From Bacillus sp. ISL-55 (GTDB lineage Bacteria > Bacillota > Bacilli > Bacillales > Cytobacillaceae), in NCBI RefSeq assembly GCF_018613155.1, contig NZ_JAGGQU010000028.1, positions 1 to 49,985 on the forward strand: DNA of 49,985 nt, read 5' to 3'. Below the pieces are notes generated by a model, which worked only from the letters and a program-made list of their open reading frames with translations, was not told the DNA's origin and searched no databases. Positions 7,441-15,114 of this stretch are shown one piece after another. Position numbers and translations under genes: made by a program. The stretch's first letter is position 1. Each line of letters begins with the position of its first letter.

Positions 7441-9219
7441 TTACTCAGTCAATGCCATAAATTCTTCGACATCCTCCACACACATACGGACTGCTTTTTC
7501 CCAGAAATCCTTTTTCGTAAGGTCGACGTTCAGGTGTTTTTGTGCCAGCTCCTCGACTGTCATGGAAGCGGAGTCCTTCAACAGGGCGATATATTTTTCT
7601 TCATATCCCTTGCCTTCTTCCTGGGCCATTGCGTAAATGCCAAGGGAGAATAAGTAACCGAATGTATATGGGAAATTATAAAACGGCACTCCAGTGATAA
7701 AGAAGTGCAGCTTCGAAGCCCAGAATAACGGGTGATACTCCTCCAGAGCTCCTCCATATGCTTCGGTTTGTGCGTTTTCCATCAATTCACCCAGTCTTTC
7801 AGCGTTGACAACTCCCTGCTTGCGCTCTTCATAGAATTTCGTCTCAAACAGGAACCTGGAATGAATATTCATCAATAGCGCGACCGACCGCTGAATTTTA
7901 TCCTCTAACAGACTGAGCTTCTCTTCTTTTGATTTCGCATTTTTTACAGATGCGTCGGAAACAATCATTTCAGCGAATGTAGAGGCGGTTTCAGCAACGT
8001 TCATCGCATAATTACGATTCAGCAAGTGTAAATCCCTCATGGCATATGTGTGGAACCCATGTCCAAGCTCGTGAGCCAATGTGGATACATTGGATGGTGT
8101 GCCTGAGTAGGTCATGAATATTCGGGATTGACTGCTCTCCGGAAAGAAAGTATGGAATCCTCCAGGAGCTTTTCCTGGACGGTCTTCCGCTTCAATCCAC
8201 TTATTTTCAAATGCCATTTTCGCAAAGTCGGCCATTTCCTTGCCAAATTGCTCGAAATTATCGACGATGAAATCTGCCCCTTCCTGATAGGACATTTTGG
8301 ATTCAGCGCTGCCAATTGGCGCATCCAAATCATACCAGCTAAGCTTTTCAACTCCAAGCAGCTTCGCTTTACGATTCAGGAACTGAACAAATGGTTCCTT
8401 ATTATCGGAGATGACTTCCCACATGGCATCAAGAGTTTCTTTTTTCATCCTATTAATATCAAGCGGCTCTTGCAATACATCTTCCCAGCCGCGGAGCTTA
8501 TAGACATTCAAACGAAAGCCTGCAAGGTGGTTCAGGGTCTTTGCGTAGAAATCCTCTTTCTCTCCCCAGGCTTTTTCCCATTGTGCAAAAATTTCCTTAC
8601 GGACAGAACGATCAGCATCGGAGAGTTTATTGGCTGCCTGGCCGACAGATAAACTTTCCTCTTTATAATTGATCTTTGTATTGCCAACTAGAAGGTCATA
8701 CATTTGGCCCCAGCTATGGTAGCCGTCTACACTCAATGCATTGATTGCTGATTCCTCTTTTTCTGAAAGCTTTTCCGCAGCCCGTTCGCGGCGCTCTGTC
8801 AGTACAAAACGCAGCTCATGCAACAGTCCTTCCTGGACAAGCTCCTCCCAAACACGTTCCGAAAAGCTGGATAGCTTCTGGTCAAAGGTCGTCAGCGCTG
8901 TTTGCAATGATGCACTAAGCTCTGTAACGGCCGATTTTAATTGTCCGGCCTTTTTATCACCAGTATTCTGAGCATGCAGACAGCTTACAAAAGCCCCTGC
9001 CTGCCTTACTTTCCTGGCTGCTCCATCAAACATTTCAACAAGACTCTCCAGCCTGCCAGCTTCACTTGCCTGATCAGCTGGCTGCCAGCCCTCAAGTTCC
9101 TTCTTGAATTGTGTGATTTCCTCACCTGCAGCCTTTAGGTGCGCAGCGAATTCAGGTGAATCACTACCTCCTTCAAAAAATACCTCTAAGTCCCAGACTT
9201 CTGAGTATGTATTGGACAT
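7441..9219 (-). CDS. pepF: PepF-type M3 oligoendopeptidase
   Basis: A 592-residue cytoplasmic zinc oligopeptidase of family M3. The zinc motif HELGHGFHTY is at about residues 386-395, with the third ligand expected in the following ETASTFAE segment. No signal peptide. The family trims short peptides; a sporulation role is reported for B. subtilis PepF when overproduced (family knowledge, not visible here). Promoter region 9220-9300 is A/T rich; the gene looks monocistronic. Confidence 0.93.
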   Translation of the reverse strand: MSNTYSEVWDLEVFFEGGSDSPEFAAHLKAAGEEITQFKKELEGWQPADQASEAGRLESLVEMFDGAARKVRQAGAFVSCLHAQNTGDKKAGQLKSAVTELSASLQTALTTFDQKLSSFSERVWEELVQEGLLHELRFVLTERRERAAEKLSEKEESAINALSVDGYHSWGQMYDLLVGNTKINYKEESLSVGQAANKLSDADRSVRKEIFAQWEKAWGEKEDFYAKTLNHLAGFRLNVYKLRGWEDVLQEPLDINRMKKETLDAMWEVISDNKEPFVQFLNRKAKLLGVEKLSWYDLDAPIGSAESKMSYQEGADFIVDNFEQFGKEMADFAKMAFENKWIEAEDRPGKAPGGFHTFFPESSQSRIFMTYSGTPSNVSTLAHELGHGFHTYAMRDLHLLNRNYAMNVAETASTFAEMIVSDASVKNAKSKEEKLSLLEDKIQRSVALLMNIHSRFLFETKFYEERKQGVVNAERLGELMENAQTEAYGGALEEYHPLFWASKLHFFITGVPFYNFPYTFGYLFSLGIYAMAQEEGKGYEEKYIALLKDSASMTVEELAQKHLNVDLTKKDFWEKAVRMCVEDVEEFMALTE

Positions 9220-9328
9220 TGATTGGTTCCCCCTTTTTTTCTATTATATTATTATAATGTTATTTTTCTAAAATTTCTATTTTTTCAAACCTCTTTCTGA
9301 ACAAGTTAACAAAACATAAGGACAGGAA

Positions 9329-9363
9329 AAAGGTTTATCCCTGTTTTCAGGATAAACCTTTTT
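9329..9363. terminator. terminator of the YjcZ-like gene
   Basis: AAAGGTTTATCC pairs with GGATAAACCTTT around a 9-base loop, with runs of T on either strand. It stands 5 bases after the stop of the small gene at 9369. Confidence 0.8.
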
Positions 9364-9368
9364 GCCCT

Positions 9369-9515
9369 CTATCCGTAAAAATACCACCATCCGCCAAAAA
9401 TCAGGACGATGACCAGCAGGATGATGAACAGTGCAAACCATACACCACTTCCGCCGTAATATCCCGGATAACCTCCATAGGGCGCACCGTATGGTGGATA
9501 GTAACCGTAAGGCAT
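9369..9515 (-). CDS. small YjcZ-like membrane protein (48 aa)
   Basis: Below usual length cut-offs but well supported: AAGGAG sits 8-9 bases before the ATG and a terminator follows. The 48 residues begin MPYGYYPPYGAPYGGYPGYY, then a single hydrophobic helix (VWFALFIILLVIVLIF) and end GGWWYFYG. The Gly/Tyr-rich head plus one membrane helix matches the YjcZ-type small proteins of spore formers. The aromatic C terminus is uncommon in the members I know. Function unknown. Confidence 0.75.
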   Translation of the reverse strand: MPYGYYPPYGAPYGGYPGYYGGSGVWFALFIILLVIVLIFGGWWYFYG

Positions 9516-9714
9516 ACTTTCACTCTCCTTTTCTGTATCCTGTTATTACTTTATGGGATTCTGTCCATTTTGGTTTGGGCTTTTTGCGAACCTTTTTAAA
9601 AAATCAAGAAGCATAAAAAGACCCAAGTGATATGTGAAATTTCATTTTAAGTGCACGGTTTTTTCAAACTTTTCGTGTAAGATAAACTCAAGAATATTTT
9701 CAAGGGGTTTTTAT

Positions 9715-10386
9715 ATGTCCACGATTTTGTTAGTAGATGATGAAACGCGTATGCTTGATTTGCTTGCCCTTTATTTAACACCAGCAGGATATAATTGCAT
9801 TAAAAGAACTTCCGGCAACGAGGCGATCAGCTTCCTGGAGGATAACCATGCTGATCTCGTGCTGCTTGATGTCATGATGCCCGAGATGGATGGCTGGGAG
9901 ACATGCAGTGAAATTCGCAGGCACTGGGATATTCCCGTCATCATGCTCACTGCCAGAAGTGAGAAGCCAGACGTTGTCAGAGGTCTAAAAATAGGAGCTG
10001 ATGACTATATAACCAAGCCTTTTGATGAGGGTGAATTAATTGCTAGAATTCAAGCAGTGCTTCGGAGACAAACTGTCAAAAGTCCCCTTCTCAATTTCAA
10101 TGGCTTGAAACTTAACACAGACTCCTATGAAGTACAGTTTAATGGCATTTTGATTCCTCTGACGCCAAAGGAGTTTGCCTTGCTCACTCTATTTTTGCAA
10201 AACATTAATAAGGTTTTCACAAGGGAACACTTAATCTCAACCATATGGGGATATGGTGTCGATACAGAAGACCGTACGATTGATTCGCATGTGAGGAACC
10301 TTAGGGATAAACTTCGTAAGTCAGGTTTTACGGTGGATGAATATTTGTCTACTGTTTGGGGCGTGGGCTATAAATGGATTCATTAA
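9715..10386 (+). CDS. OmpR/PhoB-type response regulator without adjacent kinase
   Basis: A 223-residue regulator. The receiver has the acidic pair DD at residues 8-9, phospho-acceptor D52 in LLDVMMPEMDG, and K101 in YITKPFDEG. The C-terminal winged helix is the OmpR type (LTPKEFALLTLFL, DSHVRNLRDKLRKSG, WGVGYKW). The ATG at 9715 (MSTILLVDDE) is chosen because the family starts there; AAGGGG lies 8 bases upstream. No histidine kinase gene is beside it; a globin gene follows after 90 bases. Confidence 0.9.
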   Translation: MSTILLVDDETRMLDLLALYLTPAGYNCIKRTSGNEAISFLEDNHADLVLLDVMMPEMDGWETCSEIRRHWDIPVIMLTARSEKPDVVRGLKIGADDYITKPFDEGELIARIQAVLRRQTVKSPLLNFNGLKLNTDSYEVQFNGILIPLTPKEFALLTLFLQNINKVFTREHLISTIWGYGVDTEDRTIDSHVRNLRDKLRKSGFTVDEYLSTVWGVGYKWIH

Positions 10387-10476
10387 GTTCGTATTTTTGT
10401 TTAATAAGGTTTCATTCATAATCCTTTGGATAAAGAGAAATAATAGTGACGTTAACTTAGATAGGAGGATTATAGA

Positions 10477-10833
10477 ATTGAAAGTTTATACGATCGTCTG
10501 GGTGGACAGGATGCCATTTCAAAAGTAGTTGATGTTTTTTACGAAAAGGTACTAGCCGATGAAACAGTCAATAAGTTTTTCGAGGAAACGGACATGGAAA
10601 AACAGCGCAGGCATCAATCATTGTTCATCAGCTGGGCATTGGGCGGACCGAACCAATATTCCGGAAGAAGCATGGAACTCGCACATAAAGGCATGAACCT
10701 GAATGACGAGCACTTTGGGGCCATCGCCAATCACCTTGCTGCTAGCCTGAGAGAGTTCAATGTATCGGAAGAAGACATCAATCAAGTACTGGAGAAACTG
10801 ACAGGCATGAAGAATGATATTCTATATAAATGA
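10477..10833 (+). CDS. group I truncated hemoglobin, apparent ATT start
   Basis: A 118-residue truncated globin (trHb1/GlbN type). Starting at ATT 10477 it reads ESLYDRLGGQDAISKVVDVF..., the normal N terminus of the family; Tyr22 is the B10 position and His70 (LAHKGMNL) the proximal heme ligand. AGGAGG at 10463-10468 is exactly 8 bases before this ATT. The first in-frame ATG (10594) would remove helices A-C, and an in-frame TAG lies upstream at 10459-10461. A nearby TTG (10478) is out of frame. Likely role is binding or detoxifying O2 or NO. Confidence 0.85.
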   Translation: MESLYDRLGGQDAISKVVDVFYEKVLADETVNKFFEETDMEKQRRHQSLFISWALGGPNQYSGRSMELAHKGMNLNDEHFGAIANHLAASLREFNVSEEDINQVLEKLTGMKNDILYK

Positions 10834-10837
10834 AGAA

Positions 10838-10868
10838 AAGGAGAGGGGGATTTAATTCCCCTCTCCTT
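10838..10868. terminator. bidirectional terminator between globin and DUF1641 gene
   Basis: AAGGAGAGGGG and CCCCTCTCCTT pair around GATTTAATT between two convergent genes. T-runs are modest. Confidence 0.7.
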
Positions 10869-11429
10869 CTATTTATTCAATTGTTTCGGCAGGTTTTGCA
10901 GGAAGGAGATCATTAAAGTCATGCCTTCTCTTGTTTCTTTCTGCGTGACAGCCTTCATCAACTGCATGGATGATAACGGTTCTTTATCCTTTGTTTCTTC
11001 TTGAGCATTATGGAACGCAGTAAGCATACCTTCCACCAGATCAATGGCACCAAGCTGGACGAATGAATCTGCAAGTTCTACACCTTTGATTGCTTTCTCG
11101 GCCATATCCGTAACCATAGGTCCAGTCATGGCCCCCTTCATGGCAGCTGCCATATCCGCAAGCTGCATCAAAGATTTCAAGACACCTGTTTCTTCCATGC
11201 GCTTTACTTCCATTAAAGTACGCTCGAGGTTCTCAGCCACCTCAGGAAGGGCTTTTAATAAAGAAAGCGTTTCAGGCTGAAGCAAATCATCGGCCATCTC
11301 GACCATCTTTACGCCGGTTTCGGCAATCGTCGAGACCATTTCACCAGTTACCGCATTCATGGCTGCATCGGTGAAGCTGACAATTTTATGTTGAGCATTT
11401 TGTTGAGCTTGAGGTGTTTCTGTAGCCAT
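10869..11429 (-). CDS. DUF1641 protein, partner of the flavoprotein upstream
   Basis: A 186-residue largely helical protein with the DUF1641 pattern (LLQPETLSLLKALPEVAENL, LMQLADMAAAMKGAMTGPM, LMKAVTQKETREGM near the end). In Bacillus the family is typically encoded beside an NAD(P)H or sulfide-oxidising flavoprotein (for example yjlC next to ndh). Here it starts 14 bases after the sulfide:quinone-reductase-like gene. ATG 11429 is preferred over GTG 11438 because AAGGGG is 8 bases from it. Biochemical role unknown. Confidence 0.8.
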   Translation of the reverse strand: MATETPQAQQNAQHKIVSFTDAAMNAVTGEMVSTIAETGVKMVEMADDLLQPETLSLLKALPEVAENLERTLMEVKRMEETGVLKSLMQLADMAAAMKGAMTGPMVTDMAEKAIKGVELADSFVQLGAIDLVEGMLTAFHNAQEETKDKEPLSSMQLMKAVTQKETREGMTLMISFLQNLPKQLNK

Positions 11430-11443
11430 CTCAACCACCCCTT

Positions 11444-12580
11444 CTATAAAATCCCTTTGGCATTTAACCAGTAAAGCTCATTGTATACTGCTTTGAACCA
11501 GTGCAGCAGGTCAGAAGTCTCTGCTGGCTGCGGCGGGTTATTGTAGTCAAACGTAATCATGCTGGCATCTTCAAGGCTATTTTCAAGGAAGCAAGCTACC
11601 TTTCCATTGTATACAGCTGTTTCCGGGCGACCAGTCAATCTGCTGATGATATTGGCGACAAGTGATTCAGATTGATAGTGGGCTGTTGAACCAGCTTTGC
11701 TGATTGGAAGGTTCGTAGCATCACCAATTACGTACACATCATCCTGGCCAATCATTTTCAATGTTGTACGGTTTGTTGGAATGAAGCCGGATTCATCTCC
11801 AATACCAGAATCCATCACTGCTTTAGCGCCAGTATGGGCTGGAATTGTAATCAGCATGTCATATTCATGTTCAGATCCATCCATTGTGATGGCCACTTTG
11901 CGCTTAGGATCCACTTCTTCAAGATTGAAGAACGTTTCGTATTTGATATCGCGCTTTTCAAACTGTGGAAGTCCCCATTCTGCAACTGGAACCAATGAAT
12001 GGATACGTCCGATAGGATAAGCATATTTGATTTCGATATCCTTGCGTCGGCCATTTTTGCGGTAATAGTCATCAAGCATCAATGCCAGCTCAAGCGGAGC
12101 AGCAGGACATTTATGCGGCACATCGATCGTAATCAGGATTTTCCCTTTTTCCATCGCTGCAAGATCATCGCGCAGGCGTTCTGCACCATCAAGTGTATAG
12201 AAATTGTGCGCCCCTTCTCTTAAGCCAGGTACACTGTCGAGGTCAGGATGTGATCCAGTTGCGATGACAAGATAGTCATATTGATACTGTTTCTTTCCCT
12301 TGACCATTTTTTTATCGACATCAATTTTTTCTACATCATCATATACAAGGTTTACATGTCGATGAACAAGTGCTTCCTGTTTTCTGATGAAGTGCTCAGA
12401 TGGCTTTTCATTGAAAGCGATGAATAAGTATCCTGGCTGGTAGATATGCTTTTCTGTATTGGAAATCAAAGTGACTTCGACTTCACGCTTCTTGATTTCT
12501 TCCCCAAGCTGGCGGGCTAATCTGTTAGCGACCATTGTTCCCGCGCTGCCGGCACCAAGAATAACAATTTTCTTTGTCAT
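11444..12580 (-). CDS. sulfide:quinone oxidoreductase-like flavoprotein
   Basis: A 378-residue FAD-dependent oxidoreductase. The FAD loop is VILGAGSAGTMVANRLA at residues 6-22 and the second FAD motif DVYVIGDATNLP near 281-292. Two cysteines, C158 in HKCPAAPLE and C330 in VACFLEN, sit where sulfide:quinone reductases have their redox pair. The family oxidises sulfide to sulfane sulfur and passes electrons to quinone. Neighbouring TusA and DsrE-like genes, both sulfane-sulfur carriers, support this. ATG 12580 is preferred to GTG 12589 by spacing from AGAGGTG. Confidence 0.85.
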   Translation of the reverse strand: MTKKIVILGAGSAGTMVANRLARQLGEEIKKREVEVTLISNTEKHIYQPGYLFIAFNEKPSEHFIRKQEALVHRHVNLVYDDVEKIDVDKKMVKGKKQYQYDYLVIATGSHPDLDSVPGLREGAHNFYTLDGAERLRDDLAAMEKGKILITIDVPHKCPAAPLELALMLDDYYRKNGRRKDIEIKYAYPIGRIHSLVPVAEWGLPQFEKRDIKYETFFNLEEVDPKRKVAITMDGSEHEYDMLITIPAHTGAKAVMDSGIGDESGFIPTNRTTLKMIGQDDVYVIGDATNLPISKAGSTAHYQSESLVANIISRLTGRPETAVYNGKVACFLENSLEDASMITFDYNNPPQPAETSDLLHWFKAVYNELYWLNAKGIL

Positions 12581-12643
12581 TTGGTCCACACCTCTTTATT
12601 GGATTCTTTGATGAAGGCTGTTATCTGAACAAACAGCGATCGA

Positions 12644-12883
12644 TTACTTAACCTTTTTAACCGCGATCTTGAATTCATCGCCTTCATTTTCGAGGTAAGC
12701 AATTTCGTGGCCCATTTTGTTAACCCATTCAGGAATATCAACTGCTGAACCTTTATCAGTAGAAAGGACTTCCACTACATCGCCAACTTGTGCTGTCTTG
12801 ATTCCTTTTACCAATTCCATTAACGGTCCAGGGCAATATGCTCCTCTTGCATCGATTGATTTAGTTACTTGTACTTCACTCAT
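12644..12883 (-). CDS. tusA: TusA-family sulfur carrier
   Basis: A 79-residue TusA (SirA) domain protein. The sulfur-carrying cysteine is C17 in the signature YCPGPLMEL, and the rest follows the family (GDVVEVLSTDKGS, DIPEWVNKMGHE). It would carry persulfide between the DsrE-like protein and an acceptor. Second gene of the minus-strand sulfur operon, 123 bases after the DsrE-like gene and 63 bases before the flavoprotein. Confidence 0.92.
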   Translation of the reverse strand: MSEVQVTKSIDARGAYCPGPLMELVKGIKTAQVGDVVEVLSTDKGSAVDIPEWVNKMGHEIAYLENEGDEFKIAVKKVK

Positions 12884-13006
12884 GATTTTTTTCCTCCAGT
12901 ATAATTAAGTTTTGTGTTAAAATGAGAAAAGATTTTTTATTTTTGCATGAAGGGGAAAAAGCTTGAAAGGCCTGCACGCCATATCACTTTTTCCTGCTTC
13001 TGCAGC

Positions 13007-13408
13007 TTACATTGTAATAACAGTTGCACCCTGAGTCATACCAAGGAATTTTGTAACCCCGATTACTCCATCAAATACATCGATCATGTCTTCTTCTTGC
13101 CAATCCATGATGTCCATTGCAAGTGCGCATCCGTAAATATTAAGCTCTCCCATATCCTTTCCTTCCTGTAAAAGTGAATCGAACAACGGGATTTTCTTAG
13201 CCAGCATTTCCTTACCAATCGTTCCAGTGATGAAATCAGTAGTTTCAAAGCTGTCTTTCCGGAAAGATTTCAATGCGTTCATAGTGACGAATACATTCAC
13301 AGTCATGCCAGACATTGATGCAACTGAGCCTACAAGCGCTCCTGCATGAAGCTTTTCAAGATCTTCCGATAATAAAATGACCGCTAAAGATGGTGCTTGC
13401 TGTTCCAT
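13007..13408 (-). CDS. DsrE/DsrF-like sulfur-transfer protein
   Basis: A 133-residue DsrE2-type protein (ILLSEDLEKLHAGALVGSVA at the start; conserved Cys94 in LNIYGCALAMDIM). Such proteins exchange persulfide sulfur with TusA. It is the promoter-proximal gene of the operon DsrE-like, TusA, flavoprotein, DUF1641, similar in content to the yrkE-type cluster of B. subtilis. AGGAGG precedes its ATG. Confidence 0.88.
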   Translation of the reverse strand: MEQQAPSLAVILLSEDLEKLHAGALVGSVASMSGMTVNVFVTMNALKSFRKDSFETTDFITGTIGKEMLAKKIPLFDSLLQEGKDMGELNIYGCALAMDIMDWQEEDMIDVFDGVIGVTKFLGMTQGATVITM

Positions 13409-13455
13409 AATTTATTTCCTCCTAATAATTTCGAATGATTTTTCTTTACACCTGA

Positions 13456-13485
13456 ATTATACCCATACCCCTACATCTATGTCTG
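13456..13485 (-). promoter_or_regulatory. promoter of the sulfur operon with CsoR/CstR-like operator
   Basis: On the minus strand CAGACA (13480-13485) and TATAAT (13456-13461) are 18 bases apart. The spacer holds GTAGGGGTATGGGTAT, read on + as ATACCCATACCCCTAC. GC-rich blocks of the form ATACCCC...GGGGTAT are typical operators of the CsoR family, whose persulfide-sensing member CstR controls sulfur-detoxification operons. The palindrome here is imperfect and no csoR/cstR gene is in the window. Confidence 0.5.
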
Positions 13486-13678
13486 TTTCTTTTATGTGAA
13501 CGTTCTTAGTCTAAAAAGTGACAAAACAAGGTGTTCACAGAATTAACTATTGATTCATCGCACTTTTATTCTGGATTATATTCCCAAAACAAAATATTTA
13601 ATCGGACAGACACAATCCACCCCTTTAAAACATAGGAATTTATTATAGGCGAAAGCCTAAAAAAGCGGGGGTGGAAAC

Positions 13679-14401
13679 ATGTCGGGCATACTAACAGCAC
13701 TCGGCTACTTAGTTAAAGAAGTGATCCTTCTTGTTTCGTATGTTAAAAACAATGCATTTCCTCAACCGTTATCTGCAGCTGATGAGCGAAAGTACTTAAG
13801 GTTGATGGCAAATGGCGATCCACACGCAAGAAATATGCTGATTGAGCACAATCTGAGACTTGTCGCGCATATCGTGAAAAAGTTCGAAAACACCGGCGAG
13901 GATTCGGAGGATTTGATTTCTATCGGAACAATTGGCCTGATCAAGGCAATCGAAAGCTATTCGGAAGGCAAAGGAACCAAACTGGCAACATATGCTGCCC
14001 GCTGCATTGAGAACGAGATTCTTATGCATTTGCGGGCATTGAAGAAAACCAAGAAGGATGTTTCATTGCATGACCCTATCGGCCAGGACAAAGAAGGAAA
14101 TGAAATTTCGCTGATTGATGTCCTGAAGTCTGAATCAGAAGATGTTATTGATACCATCCAGCTCAATATGGAGCTTGAAAAAGTAAAAGAATATATCGAT
14201 GTCCTTGATGAACGTGAAAAAGAGGTCATTGTTGGCCGCTTTGGCCTTGATTTAAAGAAGGAAAAAACGCAGCGGGAAATTGCCAAAGAACTTGGCATCT
14301 CGAGAAGTTATGTATCCAGGATCGAGAAGAGGGCATTGATGAAAATGTTCCATGAGTTTTATCGGGCGGAGAAAGAAAAGAAGAAGAATAAAGGGCAATA
14401 A
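13679..14401 (+). CDS. sigK: SigK, mother-cell sporulation sigma factor (pro-form, intact)
   Basis: A 240-residue pro-sigma-K. The first 20 residues ([20 protein letters not shown]) are the hydrophobic pro-sequence; by comparison with B. subtilis, SpoIVFB would cut before Tyr21 ([11 protein letters not shown]). Region 2 ([40 protein letters not shown]) and region 4.2 ([20 protein letters not shown]) are complete. The gene is continuous: there is no skin-type element splitting it. GGGGGTGG lies before the ATG and a terminator follows. Confidence 0.97.
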   Translation: MSGILTALGYLVKEVILLVSYVKNNAFPQPLSAADERKYLRLMANGDPHARNMLIEHNLRLVAHIVKKFENTGEDSEDLISIGTIGLIKAIESYSEGKGTKLATYAARCIENEILMHLRALKKTKKDVSLHDPIGQDKEGNEISLIDVLKSESEDVIDTIQLNMELEKVKEYIDVLDEREKEVIVGRFGLDLKKEKTQREIAKELGISRSYVSRIEKRALMKMFHEFYRAEKEKKKNKGQ

Positions 14402-14405
14402 ATGC

Positions 14406-14440
14406 AGAAACCTGGGCTTGACGCTCCAGGTTTCTTTTTT
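14406..14440 (+). terminator. sigK terminator
   Basis: AGAAACCTGG and CCAGGTTTCT pair around a 10-base loop, followed by TTTTT. Confidence 0.9.
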
Positions 14441-14465
14441 CGGTATCAAATTATCCACTTAAAAC

Positions 14466-14500
14466 AAAAAGGCATCAACCACAAATGATTGATACCTTTT
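14466..14500 (-). terminator. terminator after the small minus-strand frames
   Basis: On the minus strand AAAAGGTATCAA pairs with TTGATGCCTTTT with one mismatch and runs into TTTTTGTTTT. It lies just after the 27-residue frame ending at 14507. Confidence 0.75.
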
Positions 14501-14506
14501 TATATT

Positions 14507-14590
14507 CTATTCCACACTCACTTCTGCAGCAACTACCAAACCGACAGCGCCACAAATCACCAATCCCATGACAATCAAGAACATGCCCAT
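14507..14590 (-). CDS. candidate 27-aa membrane peptide
   Basis: The frame reads MGMFLIVMGLVICGAVGLVV followed by AAEVSVE: one membrane helix and an acidic tail. AAAGGGGTGAT precedes it; translation may start at ATG 14590 or, with better spacing, ATG 14584 (25 residues). A terminator follows. I do not recognise a family. It is the last of several tiny frames on this strand. Confidence 0.4.
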   Translation of the reverse strand: MGMFLIVMGLVICGAVGLVVAAEVSVE

Positions 14591-14673
14591 CACCCCTTTA
14601 ACGAAGACCCATTGTTTACCCCAAATTTATCATATAAATACGGTGCTAAAAGGGTAGGGTTGTGAACATTTTG

Positions 14674-14733
14674 TTAACGATGGGATTTCTTTTTTTTGAA
14701 AATGAGGGTTAACAGCAATACATGCAGTGACAT
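14674..14733 (-). CDS. candidate 19-aa YrzI-like short peptide
   Basis: It reads MSLHVLLLTLIFKKKKSHR. GGGAGG (14742-14747) is exactly 8 bases upstream of the ATG. Position by position it resembles the first 16 residues of the YrzI protein encoded 120 bases upstream (MTLNILFFTITINKRQ): Met, Thr/Ser, Leu, polar, four hydrophobics, Thr, hydrophobics, then basic residues. It may be a C-terminally shortened YrzI copy. Expression is not shown by sequence alone. Confidence 0.4.
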   Translation of the reverse strand: MSLHVLLLTLIFKKKKSHR

Positions 14734-14757
14734 ACAAATTTCCTCCCGACTCCGTCG

Positions 14758-14817
14758 TTAGGTGGTGTCCTTCTCCACCCATAAGCTAGCCAGTCTTCTT
14801 TGAATTAAATAAATCAT
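14758..14817 (-). CDS. candidate 19-aa reading frame
   Basis: It reads MIYLIQRRLASLWVEKDTT. AAGGTGG precedes ATG 14817 at about 8 bases. It lies between yrzI and the 19-residue YrzI-like frame and ends 25 bases before the latter. No recognisable family; it could be a leader or chance frame. Confidence 0.22.
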   Translation of the reverse strand: MIYLIQRRLASLWVEKDTT

Positions 14818-14856
14818 TTTTCATTCCACCTTTCCAAAGTTTTTTATTCAAATGAA

Positions 14857-14994
14857 TTAAAACGGGCGCAGCATGGTTTGACGGGTTTTGTTATCTTCCA
14901 TCATTTTTTCTACCATTTCGTTATGGCGAATTTCTTCTAAAGACATCTGGCGTTTGTTGATTGTAATTGTAAAAAACAAGATATTTAAGGTCAT
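14857..14994 (-). CDS. yrzI: YrzI-family small protein (45 aa)
   Basis: The 45 residues start MTLNILFFTITINKRQMSLE and continue with a charged helical tail (EIRHNEMVEKMMEDNKTRQT). This hydrophobic N terminus followed by KR and a charged helix matches the YrzI small-protein family of Bacillus; function is unknown. A perfect AAGGAGGTGA is 7 bases before the ATG. Only about 30 bases upstream is a minus-strand terminator hairpin, leaving no room for a separate promoter between them. Confidence 0.8.
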   Translation of the reverse strand: MTLNILFFTITINKRQMSLEEIRHNEMVEKMMEDNKTRQTMLRPF

Positions 14995-15025
14995 TATCGG
15001 TTCACCTCCTTTTTAATTCCACCCC

Positions 15026-15055
15026 AAAAAGCCGCAGGGATTCCTCCCTTGCGGC
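15026..15055 (-). terminator. terminator hairpin directly upstream of yrzI
   Basis: On the minus strand GCCGCAAGGGA pairs with TCCCTGCGGC (one bulged base) and is followed by TTTTT. It nearly repeats the hairpin at 15067-15100. Confidence 0.8.
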
Positions 15056-15066
15056 AAAATGGGCAC

Positions 15067-15100
15067 AAAAAAGCCGCAGGGGCACGATTCTCCCTGCGGC
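15067..15100 (-). terminator. terminator after the 30-aa peptide frame
   Basis: On the minus strand GCCGCAGGG and CCCTGCGGC form nine perfect pairs around a 10-base loop, followed by TTTTTT. It begins 14 bases after the stop of the peptide frame and shares its arm sequence with the hairpin at 15026-15055. Confidence 0.85.
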
Positions 15101-15114
15101 CATGGATGTATTAG

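Noticed and set aside
10337-10528. 63-codon frame spanning the regulator end and globin start, using TTG 10478 context
   Set aside because: It is out of frame with the globin homology and overlaps two real genes; the globin frame begins at the neighbouring ATT.
14450-14458. Single DnaA-box-like TTATCCACT after sigK
   Set aside because: One imperfect nonamer with no cluster or promoter context is expected by chance in 50 kb.
14590-14780. Longer minus-strand frame from ATG near 14781 (MGGEGHHLTTESGG...)
   Set aside because: It lacks a well-placed ribosome site, overlaps better-supported small frames and has no recognisable family.
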